A stretch of 64,000 bases of DNA, from contig JAWNZC010000013.1 in the NCBI GenBank assembly GCA_035771165.1, positions 2,066,501-2,130,500 of the forward strand. The letters are read 5' to 3'. The DNA is from Paragorgia papillata (taxonomy: Eukaryota; Cnidaria; Anthozoa; Scleralcyonacea; Coralliidae). The translations under genes were made by a program, and so were the position numbers. The notes beneath the pieces were generated by a model. That model was not told the origin of the DNA, did not search any database, and worked only from the letters and a program-made list of their open reading frames with translations. This document shows positions 45,963 through 58,929 of this stretch, piece after piece (position 1 is the stretch's first letter; each line of letters starts with the position of its first letter).

Positions 45963-48897
45963 ATGATGTTACTTTATGTAATCCTGTTTATTTGGGCTAA
46001 CACTTTGCGAGATGTCAGATGTGAAGGTTTGTCTATAGCTTTCATGGCTAATTCCGTCAATTTATATTCCGAGTACTTGTTAGAACCATGTTTGAAGGGC
46101 TAGTATCTACGATTTACAGTTTGTGGTTGTTTAAACCAATAATTAAATGTTGGAATTAAATAAGTGAATCTGCGACAACCAATTAAATTGATATTTCCAC
46201 TAATCTGTTTTTACTGTATATGGTAGCAATTAAATTGCGTTGGTTTTATAGAATATTTAAATCCATAAAATCAAAGAACTCTGTTATTATTATTACTTAT
46301 GATTTAAACTTATTTGGAAAGGGTAACCTTTCAGTGCACGCAGTTATATGCTATATGCTGATTATCAAGGGGCCGCGTTTATGCACAATTTTCAGTCTTT
46401 TAACTAGACATGTACTTCTATGTAACGTATAAATTATGTTTAATTTACGTATCACTAACTACAAAAATCTATAAAAAATTTAGAAAAATACAAGTCCTAA
46501 AAAAATGCCGTTCGACACACTAAGGATTGTCCTTGCGTGCATAATGTAATTCCGATACGTATAGAATTGAAATGAACATTCCGAACCTACGTTACAATGT
46601 TCAAAACTACGTTGCGAAGTAGATACGAATTCACGTCAGAAACTTGTTCCTGTTTAACCAAGTATCTATTATTCTTTATTTCCATCAAACACGATACAAA
46701 AAATAACCTCCTAATCCATGATTTAGCCAAAGGAGTTCAATGCAAAGCTTATTAAATTCAAACTTTATAACGAACTTCGCGTACTTCCATACCTTCTGAC
46801 AAATGTTTACAAACGAATTTCAAAAGCAAGTTGAAACTGACTATAACAGGAGCGATTGGTATATCTGCGTTTTTGGCTTGCTCGGTTGGTAAACTGTTTC
46901 AAACATTTACGTCAGTATAGCATAATTATCCTTTTTGTGCATGTCTACTGCGCGCATTCGCATAGTAGACACTATGCAATACTGTAAGTTGTAAGCTCCA
47001 CAAGTTGTGTAACTCCGGATGTTAATTGTGTAACTAGCTGTTAACCCTTAGGGGCTGTTCACACGAGACCGGGTTATCTCGGGGGTAGGGATAACTCGGG
47101 GGCTAGGGTCAAAGTTGACCCTATTTCACATGATAAAACGCAACTACCGAGTTGTCCCTGGCCCCCGAGATAACCCTAGCTTCATGTGAACGCTTCACCC
47201 CGAGTTATCCCGAGCAACAGCATAAATACCCATGCCTAAGTTGACCCTACCCCCCGAGATAACTCGGGTGAAAGCGTTCACAAGGAGGTAGCGATAACTC
47301 GGGGGCTAGGGTTACCCTATCGCTCCGACCGAGTTATCCCTATCCCCCGAGTTACCTCGGTCTCATGTGAACGGTTTACTTTTTTAACATGGAAATAAAC
47401 TAACACCGAGTTATCTCGGGGGATAGGGATAACCCTACCCCCCGAGATAACTCGCCTCATGTGAACAGGCCCTAAGTGTATACCAGGGGTTTCCCTATTG
47501 GCGACTAAAACCAGAGTAAGATACTAAAGCGTGTCTTTGGTACTGAAGGGGTTAACTTTGTTATAGCTGTTGACTCTGGAAGCTTCTGACATCGTAGTTG
47601 TTAACCGTTCTATTTTAATAATTCAAATACGTGTAATGGCAGTAGACACGTGCCTATTTTTTATTTAAGTAAAGTTGTGCTCGGTTTTTGAAGGAAGTAG
47701 TGGTCTCCACGTTACTGCGAATGCTGAAGTTTTGATTATATCATAAATTCTAAACGTATTGGTCATACTTTCGGCTAATACTTTTTCGCTTATTTATTTT
47801 TTGAATTTCTTTTAGCATCCTTCGATATTTGCTATTTGATTGACGAGATTCAGGATGGACAGCCAAGCCGTCACGGTATCGAGGAAAAATTACAACTCGC
47901 AAGAAACATCTCGCGTTGCCTCTTGTCCAAACGAAGTACCACAAAGATCTCTGCAATTATGTACGATAACACGTCTGCCAGACTCGAATTTCGTTTTAAA
48001 ACTGTGTCCGAAGTTTTAAGCGATGATTTTGGACGGATGCTGTTAACTCGGAGACAACGGAGAAGTAGTCCCAGGCCTCTATCAGGTTAGTTTGGTGATT
48101 TACAAAAAAATAAGTGTGGCCAGTAAAGGGTTAAATTACCCTTCCAAAAATTTGGGATTGCATGTAGTTGTTTAATATTGTCCGTGTTTCAAAAATAAGC
48201 AATGTATGATAATTTCCATCTTATGATAGGTGACTTTGTCAAACACAGAAAAAAGCACCTGCTTTTTCTACGTAATACAATTCGCTCAAAAATTGGACAT
48301 GAGGACTACAAAGCTGCTAAATCACCACAATCAATGGCTTTTCTGACCGCTGCTGAGTCCATGATGGTTCAAGAAGCTTATAAAGATGACCAGGATTCTC
48401 ACTTTAAAGTTTTGGTGATCAGTGACAGTAATGTATTTCATGTTGTACACGATGTTAAGGAGTACTTTTCCAACGCCAGTATTGAAATCAATGCTATGGA
48501 TATAAGTGAGAAAGGAAGCCCTGAGTTAAAAGACACAGTGACCTTGCCCTCGTCGGAGCACTATCTTCATAATCCTTTACTCAATGATCAACGCATTGTT
48601 GAGAATATTTGCGTGAAGCTTTTGAAAGGTAAGGTAATCTATGAAACCTCAGCAAGGTAAATCTTGAAAGTAAAACTTTAAAAAAACAATCAAAATAAAT
48701 AGATAACCAGAGTTGTTATGAGTTGAGTTGAAAGAAGGAAGGGAGGAAGGAAGGAAGGAAGGAAGGAAGGAAGGAAGGAAGGAAAGGAAGGAAGGAAGGA
48801 AGGAAGGAAGGAAGGAAGGAAGGGAGGAAGGAAGGAAGGAAGGAAGGAAGGAAGGAAGGAAGGAAGGAAGGAAGGAAGGAATGAATTGGAAGGAAGG

Positions 48898-48932
<35 letters not shown>

Positions 48933-50325
48933 GAAGGAAGGAAGGAAGGAAGGAAGGAAGGAAGGAAGGAAGGAAGGAAGGAAGGAAGGAAGGAAGGAAG
49001 GAAGGAAGGAAGGAAGGAAGGAAGGAATAAACGGTCTGACGGACGAACGAGTGAGTGGGTAAACGAACAAAGAAACAAAGAAACAAAAGAACAAATGGGT
49101 AAATAAATAGTGATAATAATAATAATTTCTAATTAATAATAATAATAATGACAGGTTTAGTTTTTATTTAGCATTGCCTGAAAGGCTGCGCATTGCTAGC
49201 TATAACGACTATTTTGGATAGCACAAACTGACATAGCAGAATATTTAAACGCGTGTTTTCTATTCTAGTTCCTACAATGGAAAAAGGTACGAGACTACCA
49301 TTTACAAAACTACTGAACACTACGCCTGAAAAGGAAGTCTCTTCGCCGATTGGGACGGGGGATAAACCAGATGACCACTCTCCCTCAGTGGCTGATTTTT
49401 TGGCAGACCAGGACGGTTCTATAGAATCGGACTCATATGAATACAAGTGGAGCCACGAGCCTCGATTTGAATCTGAATCTCCTGAGGTGGACAAAGAAGA
49501 AAAATTTCTGACAAAAGAGATGGAAGGTGAGATTGGGACTTTTGAAACCAATGAAAATTTTAATTAAAGTGCAACTTTTAATTAAAATCAAGTCATGCAG
49601 TCTTATTTGAAAGAACACTTAAAATGACAAAGTAACATCTTTTGTAATTTTTCGTTTCCTTGCTTCGTTGTTGAGATATTTCAGTTTGTTCTATATTGAA
49701 AATTGAACAAATTGAACTTTGAACATTGAACATTGAAAATTCAAAATTGAACATTTGACGTCACATCTGGATAATGAGTTATTGGAGAAGATTATTTATC
49801 TTTGCTGTTATTAATTAACAATTATTCGCCGAAGGCGAGGTGAATATTGGTGAATAATAACCGAGACGAAGTCGAGGTTATTATCCACCGATAATCACTG
49901 AGCTTGAGGTGAATAATTGTTTTAGTATAAATACACATTTTCGTACTTTTGGGAACAGCGTTGTCTTTGAAATTTTTAATTTCCTCGTCTGTCGCATGTA
50001 TATATATATATATATATATATATACGCTGTATGTAGGTGATTATCGAGGATAAACGATTGAATAGGTGATTAGTCGGAGTAGCTCGACCAATCAGCCCGC
50101 GCGGTTTCCTGTGTATTTATACTAAATATAATTACTTGGAACCAAGTTGTTATTTGAATGTAGGTTTGGTGGCGTTATTTAAATTTTTTTCTTTTTTTTT
50201 TAGATATTTGTAAATACTTTCACGAAGAGTGCTCGTTTTATACGGAAAGTGGTCTGTGTAGCGATACGGCTGATTTGAAAGGTTTGAGAAATGTCTGCAA
50301 GAGTGCATGTGGATACTGTAACTGA
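45963..50325 (+). CDS. Secreted protein with a degenerate vWA region and a C-terminal ShKT domain
   Basis: Exons 45963-46026, 47816-48085, 48230-48628, 49269-49526 and 50204-50325 join in phase 1 throughout: 1113 bases, 370 residues. Exon 1 is a signal peptide (MMLLYVILFIWANTLRDVRC). Exons 2-3 keep the vWA outline (FDICYLIDEIQDG, TKISAIMYDNTSARLEFRF, FKVLVISDSN), but the MIDAS is lost (DEIQD). Exon 4 is acidic linker. Exon 5 (about residues 331-370) has six cysteines spaced C-x6-C-x8-C-x12-C-x3-C-x2-C, the ShKT pattern. ShKT domains occur in cnidarian channel-blocking toxins but far more widely as modules of ordinary secreted proteins. The Lys-Tyr pair of channel blockers is not evident in its usual place, so a toxin role is not implied. 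It is the only complete gene here on the plus strand. Confidence 0.8.
47048..47475. mobile_element. Foldback MITE of GGGATAACTCGGGG units
   Basis: Ends with GGGGCTGTTCACACGAGACC and CTCATGTGAACAGGCCCTAA. The inside alternates GAGATAACTCGG and its complement many times. It lies in intron 1 of the vWA-ShKT gene. Confidence 0.6.
48735..49027. repeat. (GGAA)n/(GCAA)n microsatellite
   Basis: A GGAA array with a GCAA block at 48899-48930, in the intron before the acidic exon of the vWA-ShKT gene. Confidence 0.95.
49564..49790. mobile_element. Partial MITE arm related to 7399-7906
   Basis: It starts TTAAAGTGCAACTTTTAATT and shares GAAAGAACACTTAAAATGAC and GTTGAGATATTTCAGTTTGT with one arm at 7399. 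It lies directly downstream of the acidic exon ending at 49526. Confidence 0.55.
49805..50110. mobile_element. Palindromic element with GAAGGCGAGGTGAATA cores
   Basis: Inverted GGTGAATAAT/ATTATTC blocks, then (TA)n at about 49998-50025 and TATTTATACTAAA, partner of TTTAGTATAAATA at 49920. It lies in the last intron of the vWA-ShKT gene. Confidence 0.45.
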
Positions 50326-50874
50326 TTTCTTTGTATGTCGTCTTATAAGGAATTCATACTGTATATATACATAACATATGTAGGTTTTAACAGTGGCATA
50401 GCCAGGATTTCTAGGGTCTCTGAAACACTATTTCCTGCATTTTGAGGCAAGTATTTAAGAGTAATCCGATAGCCTTAAATTACATAATTTTGTTAAAATC
50501 AAACCAGAACATAGAATGATACGCATCAGAATATCTTTAGATTTATTTATAAACAAGTCGTAAATGTAAAAACAGGTTGGAGTCATTTTGTATAGACCCT
50601 TAGTATTGTAATTTATAGCATATGCATGCCTGCAATATATATAACACATCACTATCTACTCACTTGGACTTAAAACAACTGTACCCCCCCCCCCCCCCCG
50701 CCCCGCTTACAAGTTTCTCCACGGATTTAACCTTTTCATGAGAACGGTCTTGGAGACCATTGCGGGGCGATCTTCCCCCTCCCCCCCCCTTTGCTACGCC
50801 ACTGGGTTTTAAGAAACCTATCGCAGAGTTATACAGCAACAGCCTAAAGGCCAATTACTGCGACCCTAAATAAT

Positions 50875-51300
50875 ATATAGATGGTCTATATTCTGTGCAT
50901 GGTCTATGGCCTATGGTCGATGATCAATGCTCAGTAGTCTATGGTCTGTGGTCTGTGGCCTATGGTCGATGATCGATAGTCTATGGTCCATGGTCTGTAG
51001 GGTCTATCGTCTATAGTCTATGGTCCATGGTCTGTAGGGTCTATCGTCTATGGTCTATGGTCTATGGTCTATGGTCTATATATAGCTATGGTCTATAGTC
51101 GATTGTCGATCGATCGATGGTCTACATTCTGCAGTATGTGGTCTACGGTCTATGGTCCATGGGGTCTACGGTCTATGGTTATAGTCGATGATCGAAGGTC
51201 TATGGTCTATGGTCTATTGCCTATGGTCCATAGTCCATGGTCCATGGTCTACGGTCTTTAATATAGTCAACGTCTATGGTCTATAGTCTATAAACCATTT
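50875..51300. repeat. ATGGTCTATGGTCT minisatellite
   Basis: Diverged TATGGTC/CATGGTC units. It lies between the 3' ends of the convergent genes ending at 50325 (plus) and 51593 (minus). Confidence 0.85.
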
Positions 51301-51592
51301 TTTATATGTAGATATTTTTAGGATATCTGCTCTCGGCTCAAGTTTGATGTACAGCTTGGTTCTCGTCAAAAACAGTTCAAAAATTACAACGCGGGTAACG
51401 TCAGAGGATTTGACTAGTCACAGGGATAGAGGTTCACGGATGAGACTATTTTTTATCTTTTGTGAAACTAATGTATTTATAGTTGCGTCTGAATCTAATA
51501 TAAAAATTTCATGAAATGGTGCTGTACATGTTGAAACATGTTTAATTGTAACCTTGTTATAAAATTCCTTGATCTCGACAAGCCTTACATGA

Positions 51593-52487
51593 TTACGTTT
51601 TATTTTCAGCCTGTTCTAGTATTTTTTGATAAAGAATTTTCCGAGTTTTGTCGTCCGAAAGAAGTCCATTAACATCGTCTTTAAAAATCGAGATGGACGA
51701 AGAGGCATCGACGTCTTTGTGAATCTTGTTTGTTCCAATGGCGATGATCTTTATTCGGTTTTCGCGCATGTCAGCTGCGATGTCTTTGACGTCATCCAGT
51801 GATCTGTCTTTCATGATAGCAACCAGAATCTAAAATGCATTAAAGCAACTGTTAGACTTGTTGGCTCGTCTCTTCAGAGGCACCGCAGTACTGTACTAAA
51901 GCGTCAAAGGCATACTACTCTGAGCTAGCCTGCGTAGCAGGCGTTACTGGATTGGGGGATTGGGGATAGGGTTAGGGTTAGGGTGGGACTGGGGAGAGGG
52001 TTACTTCTCAGCCCTCCCCCCAGTCCCACCCTAACCCTAACCCTATCCCCAGTCCCCCAATCCAGTAACGCCTGCTACGCAGGCTAACTCTGAGCGAGAA
52101 AGGAGTACAAGATATGGTTGGTTCATGAGACTTGACTGGTATATAGGAATCACTGGTTACGTTTACTGTACACTATAGATTGGATTTTTACGACAACTTG
52201 TTTTCAATGTTTCTCTAACCACCCTACGGTGGGTGACTACATCACAATGAAAAGCAATCTGTTTCCAGTCCAAAGTCAGTATTCACACGACAGCATTAAT
52301 TCATGCACACTTGGTCAAGTCTATTGCCGATCTGTAATGATCCATTATAGGTGGACTTAAATCTAGTCTAATCCAAGTCTAAACCATTTATTCCAATTCC
52401 ATGCAGTCGAACTCCGCTAGTGTGAACTTATCTTCAATATCAAAATATATTAGCCTATACATCTTCATTCCGTCATACTTTTTGACC

Positions 52488-52545
<58 letters not shown>

Positions 52546-54633
52546 TTTTATTTAAACACGTAACGCCCAAGAGCTAAGAAGAAGCTCGTTCAAAATACGT
52601 ACGTGTAAATAATTGACGCGGTCTGTAGAAATTCTTGTTAGACTTTCTTAATAGCGTAGTATATATAGCCTGTTAGCGCGTTGTCTCTCGCTGCTAAAGT
52701 TCTGCAAGTATTATATATGGATTATTAGCTTCCCAGTAATAATCTATATATCAAAGGAGAAACAAAAGCTTACTTGCGCAACCCCTGATCTTGTGTATTT
52801 CTGAAATACTTCTTCTTGGACCTTTCTCAAAGCTTTTCCTGCGTACATTTTTCCCGCCGGATAAGCGGTCAACCTGATGCTCTTTTCTATCGTTTTTGCA
52901 TCCTGTTGCTGATTAAAACCAAAGTCAATTCTTCCGTCGTCAGATATTGTTCCAAGAGCAATGCGAGTCGTAGTTTCCGAGATGGGGAATTTCTTGACGA
53001 ATTTTCCAAGAAATTTAAGTTCGCGTTCAAAATCTTCTTTTCCAACTCCTTCTGAGCCGTCAATTAGAAATGTGATGTCTGCGGGATCTAAGCAGTTAGC
53101 GTGAAGAAAATACGTTGTGTTCATTTTTTCAGGTACGGAGACAGTAACAGCAACAGCAACAGTAACAGTAACAGTAACAGTAACAGTAACAGACGACCAT
53201 GCATGACCAAGACCATGACAAAAATGGTGAAGATGATGATTACAATGATCGTGATAATGAAAATGACAGTGGTATTAAGAATGGTAATTGTATAAAGGTA
53301 ACTATGTGGTTTTAATCATGGTCGTCTGGTTTGGTCGTGGTCATGGTGTTGGTCATGGTCTTGGTGTTGGTCATGCTCATGGTGATGGTCATGGTGTTGG
53401 TCATGGTGATGGTCATGATGTTGATCATGGTGATGGTCATGGTGTTGTTATGGTCATGGTCATGATGTTGGTCATGGTGTTGATCATGGTATGGTCATAG
53501 TCATGGTGTTGGTGTTGGTCGTGGTCATGGTCATGGTCATGGTCATGGTCATGGTCATGGTCGTTGTCATGGTGTTGGTCGACATGGTCATGGTCATGGC
53601 GTTGCTCATGGTCATGGTCATGGTCGTGATCATGGTCGTGGTGTTGGTCATGGTTTTGGTCATGGTGTTGGTCATGGTCGTGGTCATGGTCGTGGTGTTG
53701 GTCATGGTCGTGGGTCATGGTCATGGTCGTGGTCATGGTGTTGGTCATGGTTATGGTGTTGGTCATGGTCATGGTGTTGGTCATGGTGATGGTTTTTGTC
53801 ATGGATTTTAGAAGATTCACCATCTTTTACCAACCTAGTGGTCTTAATGTTTCTTCGTTTATTGGAATTCCTCCAATGAGGCTAGAATCACGATGATTAG
53901 GATCACTTTGTGACTTATCCACGCTTATCCTACCGCCATTGATCTCTTCTAGGTCGTCTGTTAGCACTCCACTGTGTACACCCGCAGCTAAAATAGAAAG
54001 AGGATATCTTAAAGTGGCAGGCGAGCCAACAAGATATGGATTTTAGGGGCTAGAGTGATATTTCAAAGATGTTTTACGCTAACATTATTTACGAACCTCC
54101 GTTTATCGAATTCACGATATTATTCAACTTTTCGTCTGTTTCATAAAGAAATTCCACTAGGTTTTCGAACATGACCATGGACGATATGGTGTATGTTTGA
54201 ATACGATCTGCCTCGATACCGATGCTGATGATCTTGATACCATCTTCCTGGAGTTGCGCGGAAGGAGCCTTGAATCCTTCGGCAGTCGTGCCTTTCAAAA
54301 GCGAGACGAGAACTTTCGGCACGTCGCTTCGTTGACTGGTCTGAAATATCCAACTGCGTATCTTGGTCAGAGCTTTGCCTAAGTTTGATGTACCTCCTGG
54401 GTACGTTAGTTTGTCGATGGCGGCATTGACACTTGCGTTGTTCAGGTTTTCTTTGAGATTAAACGCAACGAGACCGTCGTCGGAAATGACTCCTAAACCA
54501 ACATGGACCCCGTCTTTGTCTATTGGAAACCTGGTATGAAATACATGTAGCATATTTCTGTTGATGAATTCGTCATATCTAGGCAGCGGTCTATTGATCT
54601 ATCTATCTCTTTCCGTGCCTCCCTTTTTTCATG

Positions 54634-54723
<90 letters not shown>

Positions 54724-57700
54724 CCTCCCTCCCTCCCTCCCTCCCTCCCTCCCTCCCTCCCTCCCTCCCTCCCTCCCTCCCTCCCTCCCTCCCTCCCTCC
54801 CTCCCCCCTCCCTCCCTCTCTCTTCTCCCCCTTCTTTGGCCTTCTTTCCTCTTTCCTTCCCTCCTTCTCTTCCCCGGCCTCTCTCCTTCCTTCCCTCTCT
54901 CATTCCTTCCATCTCTTCTTTTCTTCCTCTCTCCTTTTTTGCCGTTCTCCTTCTTTCGCTCCAGTCTCCTTTCTTGTCTTCTCTCTTTCTTTCCCTCTCT
55001 CCTTTCCTCCCTTGCTTCTTCCTTCCTTTTCTCCTCTTCTTCCTCTCTCCCTCTCTCCTTTGCTCCTTCTCTCCTTTCTCTCGGCTCTCTTTCTTTTCGT
55101 TCCCTCCCTCAGTCCCTTTCCTTTTCTCTCTCTCTTTCCGTCTTTCTTTTCCTCTTTTTTCGCCTCTCTCTCTCTCCTCTCTCCATCTCTCCTTCCCCCT
55201 CTCTCTCCTTTTTCCATCTCTCCCCCTTTCCCTCATTTTTTCTCTCATCCTTTTTCTCTTAAATTCTCCGTCCAGTTTGTTTGTTCGTTACAATCGGTGC
55301 TTGCTTTCAATTCCTCGGGCACAACTCAGGCAGACATTTTGGGCGCTTCGCCCGCGACACACTCCTCGGCGGGTGTTTAATTAAAACAACGTGCGCTTCT
55401 TGGCCACTGTATCAACAACGAAATGAATGAACCCTTTTGTTGCCAAAAAAAGAACCAAAAAAAGCTCAGACCATCTCACAACTGTTACAAGAGAACTATT
55501 AACCTGTTAAAAAGCTTTCGGACGAACACTAGTTCCTTATTGAAGTTATCTTCGCCGGCATTTACGGAGCCATCTAGCAGTACGACCAAGTCGAGTGGAT
55601 GAATTTTGTCTAAAAAAAGATATAACAAAAACAACAAGGTAGTAATATAATTTTAAAAATTTATAAAAGAATCCTATATTTAAACTATATTTTTGCAGCA
55701 GTTATTTTGTCATTTAAAAACTTAAGGTTAAAGTTTTAAAAACTTTAGAGATTTAAAGGGACCAGTTGGTAATTATTTAAAGGGACAAAATGTAACAGCT
55801 GTAAACTCAGAATTATACTTCACAAACTCCGGTCGAAATATATGGGAAACAAATGGTAAGGCTTGCCTTTTCGTGCTATAAAGCCTTACCATTTGTTTCC
55901 CATATATTTCTCCCTTCGTTTGCTCGTATAATCATAATTTAATACACTAACAGGCCTAAGAAATAGGCCCTTGTGTAATTTAAATTATTTTCTAAATGTG
56001 GCACAATTAATACGGAGACCTCTTTCAAGAGTATTCAAAACATTTTTGGAGGGTGGTTTTCGTTCAGGGACCGACTTTTTTTTATCAGTCTATTACCTGA
56101 AAACGTAGTGTGATTGACTGACTTTTTTATTCACTTTCAAGTGTTAGATGAGGGCTGTGGTGTCAACCCTCCCCTCATGTGTGCCCATTTTAGCCATTTA
56201 ATAGGGTATACAGTATATAGATATTTTTAAAAGGTGAAACTCAAATTTTATTTTAAAATATTTAAAAGCCTAAGGCATGAGCCACTCTGTTCTTGAATGA
56301 GGAGGGATTGGGCAATTTTCTTGTACAATCACAACTATTTCTTAAGCTGATCACCTCTGAATTAATTCAATTTACAGTTCATGTACATCTATTGTTTGAC
56401 TGTGTATGGGGAGGGGGGAAGGGCATTGGGAGGTGCCTCGAAACCAAATGGATGGATATAACTGAGTACTACCAAAGCTGTAAATCACAGAAATACTGTG
56501 TGAAAATTTACACAAGGAATTTGTATTTCTACACAAAATATGTTCTGAATTTTTATTTATATTTGCCTAATGCCCATCCCCCCTTCAAAAGTAACAACTC
56601 CCATCTGTCAAATCAAGTGCATGGGATTAAATTATGTATTTTGTACTTTTTACTTGAAATTCACAGTATGGATATTTTCACCATTTTGAATGATTATATA
56701 AATTACATATATGTACAGATGATAAAAATAACTTTTGTCAAATACATCCAACTTGGCAGCAAGGAATAATTCTTAATAGTAGTTACTGCTACTAACAGTA
56801 TAATGGTATAAGGCCTTGTATGTTTTACCAAATATTTGGATATGGATTGCTTATATTTGGATATACAAACACCGAGACTTTTGTTGAAAACCGAGGCGAA
56901 GCCAAGGTTTTTGAACAAATTTCGAGGTATTCAGAAATCCTGATGAAACACTCTTCCGAGTGTATGCATGATATAGCTTCTCAAACAAATCAGTATTTTA
57001 AGAGAAAATCGAGGTGAAATTAATTTATGTAATTTCTTCCTCCGATATCAAAACCTCTGTCTCGGTGCTGATTTCCTTTGCTTCGGTTCATGAATTATTA
57101 ATGAATTTGAGAAATTTACATCAAACAGCCATGATAAATGTTTACTGACAAGAGAAGACGCCCACTGGAGCACATAATATACAATGTCTAATTATGGTCA
57201 AAAGATGTGAATTTAGATTTAAAAACAGAATTAAGTATGAATAAAACCTTAATAAGTACAGTATATAGCTGGAATCCAACAAACTTGTGTTTTATTTATA
57301 TTTCTAATCATATTCGGCCTTACGTTACGTTGTGAGACCTTACATTACAATGTAATACATTACATTATGAGACTGTACATTACATCATGAGGCCTAGCTT
57401 ACATACATTACATTGCCTTACGTTACATTGTCGGAGACCTTGCGTTATGTTGTGAGACCTTAAATTTATGTTACATTGTGAGACCTTACCTTACGTTGTG
57501 AGATCTTACTTTACATTGTGAGACCTTACGTTACGTTGTGAGACCTTACGTTACATTGTGAGACCTTATGTTACGTTGTTGAGACTTTACCTTACAGTAC
57601 GTTGTTAGACCATACAGTACGTTACATTGTGAGACCTTACATTATGTTAGTGTGAGACCTTACATGTATGCTACGTTAATGTGAGGCCTTACATGTACGT

Positions 57701-58929
57701 TACATTGTGAGACCTTATGTTACGTTGTGGGACCTTACCTTACAGTACATTGTTAGACCATACAGTACGTTACGTTGTGAGACCTTACGCGTACGTTACG
57801 TTGTGAGACCTTACACGTACGTTACGTTGTGAGACCTTACAGGTATGTTACGTTGTGAGGCCTTACATGTACGTTACGTTGTGAGACCTTACAGGTATGT
57901 TACGTTGTGAGACCTAACACGTACAGTACGTTACGTTGTGAGGCCTAACACGTACGTTACGTTGTGAGGCCTTACATGCATGTACGTTACGTTGTGAGAC
58001 CTTACAGGTATGTTACGTTGTGAGGCCTTACATGTACGTTACGTTGTGAGACCTTACAGGTATGTTACGTTGTGAGACCTAACACGTACAGTACGTTACG
58101 TTGTGAGACCTTACACGTACGTTACGTTGTGAGACCTAACACGTACGTTACGTTGTGAGACCTTACATGTACGTTACGTTGTGAGACCTTACAGGTACGT
58201 TACGTTGTGAGACCTTACATGTACGTTACGTTGTGAGGCCTTACATGTACGTTACGTTGTGAGGCCTTACATGTACATTACGTTGTGAGGCCTTACATGT
58301 ACGTTACGTTGTGAGACCTTACATGTACGTTACGTTGTGAGGCCTTACATGTACGTTACGTTGTGAGGCCTTACATGTACATTACGTTGTGAGACCTTAC
58401 ATGTACGTTACGTTGTGAGGCCTTACATGTACGTTACGTTGTGAGACCTTACATGTACATTACGTTGTGAGACCTAACACGTACAGTACGTTACGTTGTG
58501 AGACCTAACACGTACGTTACGTTGTGAGACCTTACACGTACGTTACGTTGTGAGAACCTTACATGTACGTTACATTGTGAGACCTTACATGTACGTTACG
58601 TTGTGAGACCTTACATGTCCCACAACGTAACGAACGTAACGTAAGTTCTCACAATGTAACGTATGATCTACGTTACTTGCTATCATAGAATCCACTCGCT
58701 TGTGCCTCGCTTGTTTGTTTTACCATGAAGTAATCTATATATTTCGTTTGACGTTTTACTCAAATATTGAGAAGTTGATATTTTAATCTTCTTTATTATT
58801 ATTTGTTTACACTTAATGTTACATTCTATATTAATATGTTTAAATAGTTTATATATACTTACCAGAGCTGAGCGCTGACAGCAATAATACTTTTAATTCA
58901 ATAAAGAAAATCACTGCAAAAATCCACAT
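51593..58929 (-). CDS. Secreted protein with two vWA domains
   Basis: Exons 58929-58863, 55609-55504, 54530-54097, 53987-53835, 53087-52774 and 51829-51593 total 1311 bases, 436 residues. Exon 1 is a signal peptide (MWIFAVIFFIELKVLLLSAL). vWA 1 (residues 23-202) is split in phase 2: DLVVLLDGSVNAG, VHVGLGVISDDGLVAFNL, GGTSNLGKALTKI, VLVSLLKG and IKIISIGI. A linker of about 51 residues follows. vWA 2 (residues 254-436) is split in phase 0: DITFLIDGSEGVG, TRIALGTISDDGRIDFGF, AGKALRKV, ILVAIMKDRSLDD and IKIIAIGT. Both MIDAS motifs keep DGS but lack the second Ser; vWA 1 keeps the loop-2 Thr. Tandem vWA without other domains resembles matrilin-like and byssal matrix proteins in outline. Confidence 0.85.
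51925..52091. mobile_element. Hairpin MITE with telomere-like GGGTTA repeats
   Basis: GCCTGCGTAGCAGGCGTTAC mirrors GTAACGCCTGCTACGCAGGC; the arms include GGGTTAGGGTTAGGG. A single end of the same family (CTGCGTAGCAGGCGTTTTTG) is at 1254. It lies in the intron that splits the second vWA of the gene at 51593-58929. Confidence 0.65.
52496..52640 (-). mobile_element. Candidate LINE 3' tail, minus strand
   Basis: Read on the minus strand, a short unique end with AATAAA is followed by (TTGA)n, the usual end of CR1/L2-like retroposons. No coding part is visible. Confidence 0.4.
53330..53815. repeat. GGTCAT hexamer array with GTGTTGGTCAT variants
   Basis: Tandem GGTCATGGTCATGGTGTT units, with (AGTAAC)n next to it at 53142-53190. 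It lies in the intron between the linker and second vWA of the two-vWA gene. Confidence 0.9.
54635..55260. repeat. (CT)n, (CCCT)n and diverged pyrimidine tract
   Basis: Pure CT to 54718, CCCT to about 54805, then imperfect TTCC/CTCT sequence, in the intron that splits vWA 1 of the two-vWA gene. Long open frames here are repeat artefacts. Confidence 0.95.
55835..55915. mobile_element. Short perfect hairpin
   Basis: ATATATGGGAAACAAATGGT mirrors ACCATTTGTTTCCCATATAT around CTTGCCTTTTCGTGC. It is in intron 1 of the two-vWA gene. Confidence 0.55.
57320..58660. repeat. Minisatellite of TGTACGTTACGTTGTGAGRCCTTACA, about 26 bases
   Basis: More than 40 copies with variants in the ACATGTAC/ACACGTAC and GACC/GGCC positions. 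It is in intron 1 of the two-vWA gene and ends about 200 bases from its signal-peptide exon. Confidence 0.95.

Noticed and set aside
54520..55262. Frames of 230-250 codons, Ser/Leu/Pro-rich on plus and Arg/Glu-rich on minus
   Set aside because: Product of (CT)n and (CCCT)n tracts within an intron of the two-vWA gene.
56293..56769. Plus-strand frame of 158 codons
   Set aside because: AT-rich, no domain, no leader, lies in intron 1 of the minus-strand two-vWA gene; likely chance.
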